From positions 465,575 through 529,574 of the forward strand of contig JAXIVH010000017.1 in assembly GCA_036785325.1 (NCBI GenBank): DNA of 64,000 bases, in the 5' to 3' direction. The stretch is from Urophycis tenuis (lineage: Eukaryota; Chordata; Actinopteri; Gadiformes; Phycidae). Positions 29,796 through 48,722 of this stretch are shown piece by piece. The notes under the pieces were generated by a model. It was not told the DNA's origin and did not search any database. It saw only the letters and a program-made list of their open reading frames with translations. The number at the start of each line of letters is the position of its first letter. Positions within the stretch are counted from its first letter, which is position 1. The position numbers and the translations under genes were made by a program.

Positions 29796-32320
29796 TCATC
29801 GGGGTCTCGGGTCTCCCCTTCCCCCGGGATCTGATCACCCCCGACCGACCCCCCCCCCCTCTTCTCGCCTGGTACAGATGCTAGCACCTAGCCCGGTTGG
29901 GGCTAGGTGCTAGCATCGTTGCTGGTCGGTTCCTTGCCCACCCTCTCTCTCTCTCCAAGGAACCTCGGGTTCCTACTGGTTGGAGGGCATGTCAGTCGGT
30001 AAGAGGACACCGCTGGAAGGGCGAGGCACAGCTGGAACAGTTTCCCTACGGTTCCTGGAATAGTTGGAAGTACGGTGAGTGAGGATGTGTGCTGAATAAT
30101 GCATGCATTTCAAATGCCTGGACAACAAACGTGACCAAACCGTGCAAAGACTTGTTCCTTATAAAATACATTTTAAGGTATCATCACAAAAATAATACAT
30201 TTGATTACCAAGTTTTCAAGCACTTTAACAAACAATGTGTTTATAATTAGCATTTAAAACATGGAAATCGGATTGGACCATCATATTTCATATAAAAAAA
30301 AAAATCTATGGCTATTGCATGTATTCATTCCACATTCTGTGTCTACCAGCCCTTCCCTCAAGGTGAGAGAGTGTTCACGGCTGATCAGCGTCACACATTG
30401 CCAACACAAGCCAGGGCAGGAAGGAGACCTCCCGCTGGAGGAAGAACCCTTTATACTTCACACACCTTACTTCACACACCAGCATGCATATTCAAGTACG
30501 CACACACATCCAGGCACACACACACACACACACCCCCACACACACACAAAGGCACATTCAGGTGCACACGCACACACAGACACACACACACACACACACA
30601 CACACATGCGTGAATTGCCATGCACATACAGACCTCAGTATAAATAGGCAGTAGGCAGTCATGTCCCCTATACAGGCAAAACTGAGTCAGTATATTGAAC
30701 TGGGCAGAATGACGACCACACACTCAAACTAAATCCTTAAGACGAGCTGACAGCACAGAGACACTTGCCGTTCCAACTCAGGAGTGGTTAGGTTTAGTAG
30801 CCTATATGCTAGTGCGATGCTAGTTTGTTATACAGCAAATATCAGTACCAGTGGAGCAACAACACTGTTCACAGCAGTATGGCCAGAACATAGACCAACC
30901 TTATGAACACACAAAACAAAACAACACAGCACAAATCTCACAACCAGAGATTTCTGTATTTTGTCAAGGCTCATTCGTCTAACTCAACACAAATGTCCAA
31001 ATGTTTGCGCTTCTCCTGCCAAACCCTTGAAAAGTGACGTCCTCCACAACCACAACAAATACCTGACGACAGCCTACCTGTTGCTGTGTCCACCGTCTCT
31101 GTCTACACACGGTATAGAGTGGATTTGGGTCACCACTCAGACAATGGGGGAATTAAGCCTGATGCTAAAGCCCACTACATGCACACTACAGAGGGTTAGC
31201 CGTGGTGCGACACAACATGGGCTAAAGACACCGCTAATCCCCAGGCCCCTGTACGCCCACTTAGGGCTAGGACTGTGTCTGGGGTTGGCAGGTGGGTGGG
31301 GGTGGGGGTGGAGGTGGAGGTGAGGGTGGAGGTGAAGTCAGACCATAAGAGTCCAACAGTACACAGTGACAGGAAAGGCAGAGACCAAAGAAAAGAGGAC
31401 ACAGCATGGAGGAGGACGAGTGAATCTATAATCTATCTCTGTCACATGTCAACATGCACAACATGTTAAGCGAAGAAAGTGTGCTAAAAGTGTGCTACGG
31501 TTCACACTGACATGTAGGCTATGAGGTCCCCTAAATACCTGGAGAACTCGCCGTGCCTGAATAACAAAGTAGACGGGTAGGTGTCGTTAGTAACCAAGCA
31601 ATAACAGGTACTCCATTCAACAGGGGAGAAAGGCAAGGACTTAACCACAGAAAGTGTTACAATACGTTTAAATAAAAGCAATAGCAGTCATACAACTACA
31701 TCCTTGGCCGGTGAGGAACAAGCTGGGGCATTCATTTTGGAGTTGCAATATAAATCAAACACTCTGAACCATGTACTTAAAACTTGAATAGAGGCTACTT
31801 CTATATTAAAGTTTAAAACACATGGTTCAGGAGATGACTTTACACAGAATCTCTGGGTCTACTAGCCAACAGATATACTGTAATAAGTGAGGGCTGCACA
31901 GAACCTAAAAATATTATAAATTACATTCATCCATATATTAGCATTGCCTTATGACAATAAATACAAAATCAATCAATTGCTTAAGAAACATGAATTACAC
32001 TGTTTAAAAAAACAACAACAACAACTTTGAATTGCTCAATGTACGTACGTTTTGCGAAAAAAAAACAATATAGTCTAGACCAAAAAAGCACAAAAACCAC
32101 GAAAAAAGCTTGTGAAACCCAAACACACATGCTTTGTAAGAGACGGAGTACGACAGAGTACCTCAAAAGATAGACTCGTGGACACATGTGGTGGCAAACT
32201 CACCGCGTTATGCAGATGGATATGAATATAGATATATATGGTTTTTGTAATGCAGAAGTGATTTTCTGGAGATTTCAGTGGTCGACTCTGCAGCTGCAGC
32301 GACCGGTTGCCTTGAGAACA

Positions 32321-32437
<117 letters not shown>

Positions 32438-32799
32438 AGAGACCCCCCCCCCCCACCACCACCACCCCCGTGTCACCAAGCGACCACAAACACGCAAACC
32501 AAACCAATGATTTGGGGACTTGCAGGTCACAACAGTAGCCGAAGACGTTGCACAATACTGCAGAGTTTGACTTCACCTTCTCGGCGTTACGCGACCGTCT
32601 GCAGTAGTTTGTTGCCAGACATTAAACCACAGCATCAGCAACGCGACGAGATGCAGGATCACTTGTTGAGATGAGACCCTCTTTCATCAGTTTCCTAAGT
32701 CGACCACTCTCTCTTCCGATGGATAGGCAATCAAAATAATGACATAAAAAGAGCACCCAACTAACGCTCGGGGAGTTTGAACTCACCCTTCGTCGTCAA

Positions 32800-32960
32800 A
32801 AACGGCGCAGTAACGGCACAAGTAACAAAAACATTCGCGGCTATGACAAAGCTAATTATCATTCTTCATAGTGTGGCACTGATTTAGCTGGCGGAGAACT
32901 AGTGAGAAGCGAAACAAAAGCTTGAAACCGAAGACGAGCGCTGATTGGCTGGTATCAGTG
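32800..32960 (-). promoter_or_regulatory. Candidate akna promoter
   Basis: A locally GC/CpG-richer stretch with CCAGCCAATCAG (CCAAT box) on the - strand at 32941-32952, about 3.1 kb upstream of the akna start codon and beyond the last akna-like sequence. There is no TATA box at a convincing distance. Promoter identity is inference. Confidence 0.3.
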
Positions 32961-33901
32961 CGTAAGGGCGGGACAGTACTTTGATTGACATGGGTTAACG
33001 GTTGGGCGCACTGGGCTGTAACAAATAGTCCCACAACATGGTGTTGTTGTTGTTCTTTTACTAGACCCCCCCCCCCCCTCCCCACACACACCGCACCCAA
33101 TCGTTTGTGTAAATGACTGAAATAAATATAATGACAAGTAAAACATAAATATGCAAACCACGGTATAGACACGCGGGGGCAGCCTTTCCTCACCTTTGTC
33201 TCCGTCTACCACAAGACATGCCTTGTTAGTGTTGCTGTAGGTGGCAGCATGCATTAAAGAATTTGCCATTTACACTCACATACGGAGGTGTGGGATTTAA
33301 AAAAGAAAATGAGAAGGTGGAATGCAGAAATAATTTGATGTGTATAAAGGGGCAAAGGGCAGGGGAAATTGCAAGGGAGACGGGATTCCTGCTGTAATTT
33401 ACATGCAGGTTGTATGGATGACCACGTCTATCTCCATAATTTACCGCAGGCTTGCTCTCAGTATGCCTGCCGTGTGCGCCAACAAGGCCATGATTAACCT
33501 GGCCGGGAACCGAATCAGAACAATTCCCTCTTCGGGGGGCACTCATTGTGAAAGCAAATTACTTGGGAGTGCAGGAACACCATCAGTGTCCCATTACCTG
33601 GTACGGTCACACACGGTTCTCTGAGGTCAGCGTCGTATCAAGCATGAAGCGAGCTAGGGTAAGTGATAACACTGACACTGTATTTTCTCCGTAATTTGTC
33701 CATCTCCTAATGCTGTCGTATACTGTGTATACTAAATAGCCACACAAAGCTATAGGACAAGCATGCAACGACAGCTGTTGTCCTATGTTGTCCTAACAGC
33801 TGCTGTTAGGACAGGATTAAGGGATGGAGGAATATAGGGGAGAAAATAGATTGATAAAACTACACGACAGATGCGTGTATAACGACGAGGGAAACCAGAG
33901 G

Positions 33902-33990
<89 letters not shown>

Positions 33991-35111
33991 GCAATTGAGA
34001 ATTGCAAAGAGAAAAATAGAGGGAGTGAGGAGTGAGAGAGAGGGGGACAGAGAATTAGAGGGGACATAGTGAAAGTAAGATAGAGTTCAGAAGAAAGGCA
34101 GACATAGCGAGGTTGCATTGTAATTCTATGGGCCCACTGTGTGTGCTTGCTCAGCAGCTTCACAATAAAAGTACTCAGGGTCTGCCGGTCTGTTTTGTGC
34201 AGTAATCTTTATTGTAAAATTAAACACACTTTCTGTATAAATAGCATTTCATTGTACAACACCCACGTGAAAATGTGCCGGGAGCAAGCAAGGAAAAGAC
34301 AAAATAAATGTAAATAAAAAAAGGCAAAATTAGTTGTTGGAGCATTTCAGGGGACAACAGAAGAATGTCCTTTTGTGCGGGTAAAATTGGTCGAGATAAA
34401 ACACAAAAGTATGTGTTCCCCGGAACGAGGAACGCAAGCGACCGCAAAATGTCCTTCGGGACACTTTTTCCACAGTTTTTGGAAAAACGCGATCATTGGG
34501 AGTTTGAGAGACTTGCCGTCAGACTGCGATGGAGGTGGACATGTGCGCAGGTTTTTCTTCTTGTGGAAAACAAAACAAAAAAAAAATCCAATTTCATCAT
34601 TTTTACGTCTTTTGTTCGGCTGCACTAAATTTGGATTTACTGGAGGAAAAGCCGTAAAACATCTCTCCGCAGTTGTTGTTTCTCGAAAAACCCAGCACAG
34701 CAAAATGTAAAGGTTCCATCATGAGATTGTCACCGACGGCTGAAATGAAGTGTGGCATTTTAGATTTTTGTTTTTGTTTTACTCCACCTCCTCCCTTCAG
34801 TAAAGTTGGGGAGAAACCCCCGCCCCCACCCAAACAAACCGATGAAACCACTGTATTGCCGTGGTAACAGAATCACGTCGGTGTCTCAGGGGCTCAAGCA
34901 TCTCTCTGTCTTCCCTGATTAATGGCGCTGTCACCGGTGAGTGGTGATTACAACGTGTGATCAAATCCCAAGATCTCTCCGTGGTTGTCGTGCTGCACTG
35001 ATTTGAATAATTCTTCTCAGCTGTTTTATGACGGCCTATTTCGCTGTGAGGTTCTCTTAGACACAGATGTCTGAGTGTGTGTGTGTGTGTGTGTGGGTGT
35101 GTGTGTGTGTG

Positions 35112-35169
<58 letters not shown>

Positions 35170-35319
35170 AGGTTTTGGAGATAGCCTGAGGCAGGTGTGA
35201 GTGGTCAGCATGGCGAACATCTTAAAACATAAGCGCTTGTCTCCGTTTGTACACACCTGTACTGTCCCCCTCTGAGGCAGGATGCAGTGTGAGTGTGCGT
35301 GTGTGTGTTCGTACGAACG

Positions 35320-35356
<37 letters not shown>

Positions 35357-36600
35357 CGTGCCTACGTCTCTGACACATCGTCTATCTGCCGAGAACATGT
35401 ACAGTTCTCCTTAATTCCTCCAACGCCTGGGTCTCGCCAGCATTTTCGCCCGCCTGTGAGTTTGGGTAATTATTCAGCCTCGCTTCGCATTCCCAGTATG
35501 ACCTCAGGGAATAGTACCGAGGACAGACGCACACGCATACACGCCCACAAAACACACTGACACACACACACACACACACAGAAGCACGCACAACACATAC
35601 TTGTGCACACACACACGCACACAAACAACACATACTTGTGCACACACACAGACAGACACAAGCACACGCAACACATACTTGTGTACACACAGCCATGCAC
35701 ACACACTAAACACAAGCATACACAGCCACAAAACACCCAACACATATACTCACACACACAGACACACACACACACACACCCACGCATGCACACTGTACAA
35801 CAAACGGGCATACACGCACACGCGGCAGGGACGTAAGATAATGAATAACTCAAGAGTACTGTGTGTGCTCGTCTGGTCTGATTCTCTTAATGACAGAGAC
35901 CAGATCCATCTCTATCTCTCTCCGTCATTCGTTCTCTCTTCCTTTTGCGATCTCTGTCATTCTCTCTCTCTCCCAGTTGTTCTCTCTCCACCATTCCCTC
36001 TATCGCTATATCTATTGTTCTCTATCATTATATTTACACTGTTATCTCCATCACTCTCTCTATTGTTCCCTCTCTCTATCATTCTATCATTCTATTTCCT
36101 TAATCCTCTCTCTCTCTCTCTCGTTCTCCCTCATTCACTGTTGTTCCATCTCTCTCTCTCTCAACTTGAATGCTTATCTGTTAATTATGTTTCTGTAATG
36201 GGCAAATTGTAAGCTTGATGGTGTGTGTGCCTGTGTGCTCAAGTCCATGTGTGTTTGATTAAACACGCCCTTTCCTCATTTCTAAAGTCTTTGGCTTAGT
36301 TGTCTTCTAAAATGTCCCTCCTCATCTCCTCACATCCATGCATGGCTACGGCAAGTCCCCGTGGACAAAATTCACAAAATGAACAAAATGAAGAAAAGTA
36401 ACAGCACTCGATGCTTGAAGGAAAGGCTGAAAAGTGCAAAGGATTTACAGGAACAGGTGGAAGAATAACAAGAAATAACAACATATATTATGTTTCCATT
36501 CGTACCAGTCTCAACGTTTCCTGTTTTAGCCCTACTGGGTTTGTAAGTGGTCTGCTCTGTGCGGGATTTTAACACCACACACAAAGCGCCATTCGTAACT
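32961..36600. other. Intergenic region between akna and whrn
   Basis: No gene recognised. Contains a (GA)n block at 33903-33987, a small hairpin at 33789-33813, TG/CA repeats at 35074-35170 and 35289-35820, and a CT-rich stretch at about 35910-36170. TTTATT at 34208 and 36601 could mark 3' ends of - strand transcripts. Confidence 0.55.
33903..33987 (+). repeat. (GA)n microsatellite
   Basis: About 84 bp of uninterrupted AG dinucleotides. Confidence 0.95.
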
Positions 36601-37829
36601 TTTATTTTGAAAAGTGCTACATAAATAAAGTTAATGATAATTATTACTATTATGTACTAACTTTGGTGAGCCCGAGCTAAGCATGTATTCTATATACATG
36701 TTCTGCTTTCATACCGCCTCACTGATTCAACCGCCGGAAACAAACCGAAAAACGTCTTCAAATACCAACCAAGAATGGGAACACATGTATGCATTTGCTC
36801 TAGTCCATAGCACAATATGTCATACAGCATGGGTTGTCCATATATTTATATATCCTATGTATATTCATGTGTAGTGTGTGTGTGTGCATATATATATATA
36901 TATGTATTTGTATCTACATTTGTTCATCTGTACAACACAAGAAAAACAGGTATTACAGGAAAGGCTGGGAAACCATATTGGTTTTGTTTTTTTGCTGGAG
37001 AGAGAGAGAGAGAGATAGAGAGAGGTTGGTTTTGTACGTGGTGTGTCACCCATTAGGGGGGACAACAGGGGGAGGCCGTGCCATCGGAAGTTCAAACGGT
37101 TTGTTGTTAAAATGGCATTTGTTTTTTTTCTCCCCCCCCCCCGTTAGGGACGCAAGCGCAGCTCTACGACTACAAAAACAAATAAAAATAAACAATAACT
37201 CAGGTCGGCATCATGACGGCCCCATACTAATTCTGGGAACGAGATTTCCGGACTGACGGCCGTCATCTCCACAGGATGTGTCTACCGCGGGGAGTTGAGA
37301 GTTAGACTAGAAGGTGTCCTGCACAGACCGTAACCGGGTCCCCTCCCACGACGGATGAGGGCTTCGCAGGATGACCAGTCAGTCAGTCTTTGTCTTCACA
37401 TTTCACAGGTTGTTTTGCGCAGGTGAGAGAAAGGCCAAAGAGGAGACAATGGGGCGGGGGGGGGGGGGCGGGCATGCAATGATGACGCATCTATCAAAAC
37501 TACAGCGGCTCAAAGGTCTCCCATCCGTCTTCCTGCCCGGATGGAAAGCATGGAAAGGGTTTCGGGTTGGACCATCACCAGACGTTCATGTTCTCAGTTC
37601 TTGAAGCCAGGTGAGGCTGGTGATGGGGCCTCGGGAGATGGGTTTTGACCACGTGATCCAAACTTCCCAAAGCACTCGCCGCGCCGCCATCTTGGTACTT
37701 CTTGACAAAAACATTCTCCAATAATCCAAGCCAGCCAGCAGTTGTTATTGTCATAATAATGGTGAAAACGCACCAAGATGGCAGCTTGGAATGTTGAGCT
37801 CTGTGATCACGTGGAACCCCCCCCCCCCC

Positions 37830-37862
<33 letters not shown>

Positions 37863-38117
37863 CACTTGGTGAACATCTTGGATCAACACCCTAAAACCAT
37901 CGCTGGGTACAGGGGGAACTGAACAGAGAATTCCGCATTCAGTCCCCGCCCCCCCCCGACACACACACACACACACAGCTAGCCATTTACCACTGCTAGC
38001 TTTTCGTTAGCGCACATTCCCCCGCCAGGCCCCCGTTCCCCGTCCTTCATCTGCGCTCCCCGCCCAGCCCTCCTCCTCCTCCTCCTCCTCCTCCTCCTCT
38101 CTCCAGGCTCTCTGCAG
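36601..38117 (-). other. whrn 3' UTR / downstream region (candidate)
   Basis: Non-coding sequence after the whrn stop. The first AATAAA on the - strand in good context is at 36606-36601. C runs and CA repeats occur at 37810-37860 and 37950-37978, and (CTC)n at about 38070-38100. Confidence 0.4.
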
Positions 38118-38300
38118 CTATAGCGCCACGTTGAACTCTGTCACCAGGAAGTCCACGTGGTCGCGCTCCTTGTTCTTGAAGGCCTCGGCGATGAGCCGCG
38201 CCGCCTCCCGGTGCTCCCGGCCCCTGAGGGAGACCCCGTTCACCTCCAGGATCACCTGGCCCACCCGCAGCTGCCCGCAGTTGTGGGCCGAGCCGCCCCT
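38118..38300 (-). CDS. whrn: whrn (whirlin) terminal coding exon, second half of PDZ3
   Basis: Whirlin is the PDZ scaffold of stereocilia tips and of the Usher type 2 complex (with usherin and ADGRV1) in hair cells and photoreceptors. The 183-bp exon starts in phase 0 and encodes RGGSAHNCGQLRVGQVILEV, NGVSLRGREHREAARLIAEA, FKNKERDHVDFLVTEFNVAL, stop (38120-38118). It is nearly identical to the human whirlin C-terminus (RGGSAHNCGQLKVGHVILEV ... DFLVTEFNVML). The acceptor CCACCAG is preceded by about 170 bp of pure (CT)n on the coding strand. Confidence 0.97.
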   Translation of the reverse strand, partial: RGGSAHNCGQLRVGQVILEVNGVSLRGREHREAARLIAEAFKNKERDHVDFLVTEFNVAL

Positions 38301-38310
38301 CTGGTGGAGA

Positions 38311-43574
<5,264 letters not shown>

Positions 43575-43774
43575 NNNNNNNNNNNNNNNNNNNNNNNNNN
43601 NNNNNNNNNNNNNNNNNNNNNNNNNNNNNNNNNNNNNNNNNNNNNNNNNNNNNNNNNNNNNNNNNNNNNNNNNNNNNNNNNNNNNNNNNNNNNNNNNNNN
43701 NNNNNNNNNNNNNNNNNNNNNNNNNNNNNNNNNNNNNNNNNNNNNNNNNNNNNNNNNNNNNNNNNNNNNNNNNN
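43575..43774. other. Assembly gap (200 N)
   Basis: Exactly 200 N in a row, a likely placeholder or estimated gap. True length and content are unknown; missing whrn exons could lie here. Confidence 0.99.
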
Positions 43775-46395
43775 GCGTTCGCCTGACAATCAGAGGAACC
43801 CAGGCACCGTATCTCCCACATCTCGCGTTATCTTCGCTTTATTTTCTCATCCGGCCACTTCCCCCGAGCCGCCGTCTCCTGATAGGTCATTAATCCAACC
43901 TATCAGGGACGCGTGTTGTCCACTAACAAACATAGTCCGCCCCAAGGTGAGAGCCCCCCCCCCCCCCCCCCCCCGGCAATCCTCTCACACGCATCTTTAA
44001 TCACCTCTCTTGTCTACACGATGCGCATTCCCCTCCAACACAGCCCGTTTCCCACTCGCTGGACTAAAGGACGAAATCTAATGAACACCAGCAGAAGACC
44101 TTTAGAGGGTTGGCTCTTTAAAGTCATCCTGAGCTTTACAGAGCACTGGGGGCGCCTTAGTCATATAGAGAAAAAAGGAGAAGGGGTGTGAATGATGATG
44201 TAACATTGTTGGAGCTTCACTATTATAACACCAGCACATATACACACACACCCACACACAAAAAAAACAAACTGGGAGGACTTAAAGAGTTAGTGGTAAG
44301 TACTTTTCGATGGAATAAAAAAAAAAAACGTCACCACATAGACATTCTGCGTCAACAAGCTTGACAGTTGTGAGGCTCACACAAGTGTGGTGAAGTGAAA
44401 GCGAACCATCTATTTTATTCCAATGTTAACGTCTTTATTCTGATTAAAGTGAAAAACTACCAAGGACACCACAATCGCTCAGTACAAACAGATAGACAGA
44501 CAGACAGACAGACAGACCTGAAGCCGTTTCAACAGTTGACAACGAAACGCAAGTCACCAGTTTTCACTCCTCTAGGGGCATCAGTCTCGCTGTCATACTG
44601 ACTTCCAACACACAGCTGCTCAGCATCACAGACTGACAGAGACAGACGACTCCCGCTCTCTCCCAACAGCCCGCGATGCTCGATCTCCCTCCCACTCCCA
44701 CTCGTTTTGGTCCAGAGTGATCCCTCCACCTCCTCCTACATTCAATTGACGGCTGTCTGTGTACAATGCAGTTGGCGCACAAACCAAATCAAATACAAAG
44801 CCGGATTCTCAATTTCTCCGCACAACTATGAAACCTATTCACACAAGGGGGAGGCGATGACTTCAGAAGTCAAACCAATTACGACCATGGCCTCTCAGAG
44901 GGGATTTAACCTCCGAATGTCACAGAGTTAAGAGTGCGAAAGTGCAGCCGCCGAGCTAAAATGGGAACAGTTCCATTGAAAACACTTGAATGGTCACCAC
45001 CTTTTCGCATGCCGTTTGTAATGCTTTTTGGCAGGTCGTGCAGAACGTGACTCTGGTCCGTGGAGCGTTGTACCGGAGCAGCCTTAGGTGGGGAGTGACA
45101 GCCTCGCCTCGGAAGAGGCTGGCGGTTGTTATGACAACCGGGGCCGTTCATCATCAGCGGCGTCCACGAGAACCCAACGAGGACCCATAATCATTTGCGT
45201 CCCCAACACACACACACACACAAACACACACACTAATGGCTCCGTCTTGCATGCATCACATTAAGAGACTGTAATATTCCTTAATCCAGCAACAAAGTGT
45301 GTGTGTGTGTGTGTGTGTGTGTATTTCTCTTCACATGTCTGGGTGTGCATGTGCCTGTGGGGGCATTCCCCTCTCATGTCTATGAAGTCAACATAACAGC
45401 GGAGTTCTTGCGGAAAATACATTAGGCGAGGTCGCGCGAAGAAGGTCACTTCATTACCTTAAGAGGGAAAACCAACACACCTTGGCTTATACCATACATT
45501 ATCAAACTTATTGTTTGGCACTTCTTGCACGGGCAAAGATTTTGCAACTTGCTGACATTTCGGCAGATGCAGCGAACGTAAACAATGTGTGTGATTGGTC
45601 GGAATTCAAGGCAGGGGGTGGGCTTTTTCTTACTTAGTTTTCGCTATCAGAATCATGATATCTGTCTCCATGGATACTCCACTGGTCAAACGGAATGCTC
45701 AGTGGCCAAAATTAACTTGCGATACGGCATTGAGTATAAACCAAAGAACTTTGGACTTCTTCACAGTAATTTGTCCGTTTAAGACGCTGGGGATGAAAGC
45801 GACCGGCAATTGGTCTGTATCAGTACCTCCTTCACAGTTAAGCAGAGCCTTCACAAATAAGTGTGATACAAGAAAAGATACAAAACCGTTTTAAAAGCAA
45901 TGGTTATTGTCTGTATTTTGCCAGACGATTAAAAAAGTGTGATGTTGACGTCGCAGTCTGCGGTCATTATCCAACTTGCTCGGCTTTCCAGCCTTTGTCT
46001 GAATTAAAATGCGAACCGTGAACAGAGGGCCGGTGCACGACAAAGGTGGGGGGGGGGGGGGGGGGGGGGGTTCTAAAGGCATGATTGTGGAGATTGCATG
46101 AATAGGCTTCTTTCTGGTGGCAATCCAGACACCTTAATTACATCCTGCACTGACCTTGTCTGTCTGTCTGTCTCTCCCCTGCCAATCAACAGACTCACAT
46201 AATGAGAATAATGAGAAATAGTATGAATATGAGAATATGAGAATAATGATAAAATAAAAGCATAGTGGCTTGCTTTTGGTATTGGATATAAGTGTCAGTG
46301 CTTTGGAGCACTCAACACTCACTTTCCCATGAGCTGTGTGTGAACTTGAAAGTGATGGTGTGTATGGGTTGTCCAAAGCATCCTTGAGACGTGGG

Positions 46396-46565
46396 GGGGG
46401 GGCAGTCCAAGTGGTTTGGATGCTTGACTCCCAGAGTTCTGGGGTTTCAATTCTAGTGGCCACAGCCTAACCTGTGGCCATCCCCGGGCAAGTCGCCCCT
46501 CGACCCTACATGCTCTTTAATAAGAAGTAGTCCAGACCGTTGACTTAAGGTTTACCGCTACACTT
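46396..46565 (+). repeat. Degenerate tRNA-derived SINE
   Basis: tRNA-like GTGGTTTGGATGCTTGACTC and GGGTTTCAATTCTAGTGG (decayed A and B boxes) are followed by CATCCCCGGGCAAGTCGCC, in the order seen in the intact SINEs of this window. Confidence 0.55.
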
Positions 46566-46727
46566 GTCCTGAAGACCTTTCGCAGACCACCTCAAAAGCA
46601 AACAGCAAAAAAAATGTGACAGGTACACATGCACCGGGTGGCCAAAGAGGGCACAACACAACAACACACACAACCTTTATACACAATTTTACTTCAAGAA
46701 GGCCGGGGCCAGTGGGAAACAGTGCAG

Positions 46728-46906
46728 GGGCGGCAGTAGCTCAGTGGGTAGAGCGGGTGGACAGAGCGGGTCGTCCACTAACCGTAGGGTCGGCGGTTCG
46801 ATCCCCTTGATCCCCCTCCTCCTCCAACTGTCCACATGTGCAACCCTCACAAATGTACTGATTGTAAGTCACTTTGGACAAAAAGCATCTGCTAAATGCC
46901 CCCTTA
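46728..46906 (+). mobile_element. tRNA-derived SINE, short form
   Basis: GGCGGCAGTAGCTCAGTGGG and GTCGGCGGTTCGATCCCC are the A- and B-box regions. The end AAGTCACTTTGGACAAAAAG, CATCTGCTAAATGCC is the classic fish SINE/LINE-shared tail. It resembles the copy at 28100-28386 in its tRNA part but has a different 3' end. Confidence 0.85.
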
Positions 46907-47492
46907 ACCCTTTAAACACTGGGAAGAAAAAGTCAATAAAGTTGCTTCTGGTCCCATTGTGTTTACAATGGAAAATATGCAATATTATTATTTTTTTAAT
47001 AATAAAAAGAACCCATAATACTATTTTACTGAACAATCTGTATATTTATTTTAAATTATCCATATATTTTTTGCTATTACTGTAAACTGGTCTATTTCAA
47101 CAATAAAATCCCACATACTACCTGCAGTACCCTTGCCTGCCACCAGTGGTAAGTGTACAAGAGGCTGAAAAACACTGTTCTAGATGACCACATACTGTCA
47201 GCACAAGCTTATGATGATGATGATGATGGAGTTTTTATTGCCATAACAACCAGCAGCACCTCATTGGATCAATCACACGGGGACAACAGGATCAGACTAC
47301 ATTTAATAACCGGGATTGGCCGTGTGACCTATCGTAAATGAATTAGCTTATCAGGCTCAAGCTTGGCCTTTGGGCTGTAATTAAGGATGGAAGGGAAGAG
47401 TTGGGGGAGACAGGGGGCGTGGAAGGGACAACAAGGGTAGAGCTGAGAAAGAGAGAGAGAGAGAAAGAGAGAGGAGCCTTGGAGAGGGAAGA

Positions 47493-47493
<1 letters not shown>

Positions 47494-47588
<95 letters not shown>
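47494..47588 (+). repeat. (GA)n microsatellite
   Basis: About 94 bp of uninterrupted AG, with purine-rich flanks on both sides (about 47440-47720). Confidence 0.95.
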
Positions 47589-47591
<3 letters not shown>

Positions 47592-47799
47592 AGAGGAGCG
47601 AGAAAGGGACAGGAGTGGAGAAGGGGGGAGAGAGGGAGAGGGTTGAGAGCTGCCGGGTGGTGGACGCAGGGGAGGGAGGTAGGGAGATGAGGGAGGTAGG
47701 GAGATGAGAGAAAGCATAGCAATCGCTGGGGGATCACAGTGGAATAAGTTAAGGAGAACCAGATAACCTTCCTGCCTGCTTTAAAACCACCATCTCACA

Positions 47800-47837
<38 letters not shown>

Positions 47838-47942
47838 GGGAACAGGAAGTGAATTATCACCTCGGTAACAGCTGCCAAGCCCCCAGCACTGACGCTACAG
47901 CTGCCTGCAACCTCGCCCTTATTTGTCACAAAATCACTACTG

Positions 47943-47980
<38 letters not shown>

Positions 47981-48034
47981 TCAGGTATTCAATACAAATC
48001 TCACATGCGGCATACATTAAGTACCATGTGTGAG

Positions 48035-48081
<47 letters not shown>

Positions 48082-48255
48082 GTTTGTCTGTCTGTGGGCA
48101 GAGATTCTGCATCATCTAACTAGTGCAACACGGACCCCCCCAAAAAATCAAAATCTAAATAAATGAATGCATTCATCATGTTGTTCCTACGCCACAGGCG
48201 GGTAGGAACCCCTGCTGTGCCTTTGAGCAACAGCCCAACCATCCCCCTGGCAGCT

Positions 48256-48722
48256 TCCTTTGCACCTGGCAGGTGACTGACAGGTGTGTGACAGTAGGTG
48301 ACAGACAGCGAGGGCAGTTGGTCACAGGTGAGGGGCGGTGACAGGTTAAGGGAGGTGAGACAACGGAAGAGGGAAGGATTTCATTTGAGTTGGAGGTGAC
48401 AGGTGAAGGGAGAGGACATCACGTGAGGGCAGGTGACAGGTGAGACGGGGAAGCAGATTAGTGCATTAATGATGTGGAGGAAGGCAGGTGAGGGTATGTG
48501 AGGGGAGATGACATGTGAGGGGGGAGAGCAGATTACTGCATGGGAGGGGAGGTGACAGGGGGAGGGGGAGGTAAGGGTAGTTAGGGTGAGATGGCGGGCA
48601 GGTGAGGGGAGGGGACGGGTGAGGGGAGAGCACATGAGCGCATTTAAGGGGAGGTGACAGGTGGAGGCAGGCAAAGGGAAGTGAGGAAAGGTGATGACAG
48701 GTGAAGGCAGTTGAGGGAATTT
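48256..48722 (+). repeat. Degenerate GGTGACAGGTGAGGGG minisatellite
   Basis: Words GGTGACAGGTGA and CAGGTGAGGG recur irregularly about every 17-50 bp for some 460 bp, giving about ten CAGGTG hexamers. The long - strand open frame across it is a by-product of the repeat. Confidence 0.75.

Noticed and set aside
44529..44729. Possible whirlin linker exon on the - strand
   Set aside because: Ser-rich frame, but no whirlin wording and no convincing splice sites at both ends.
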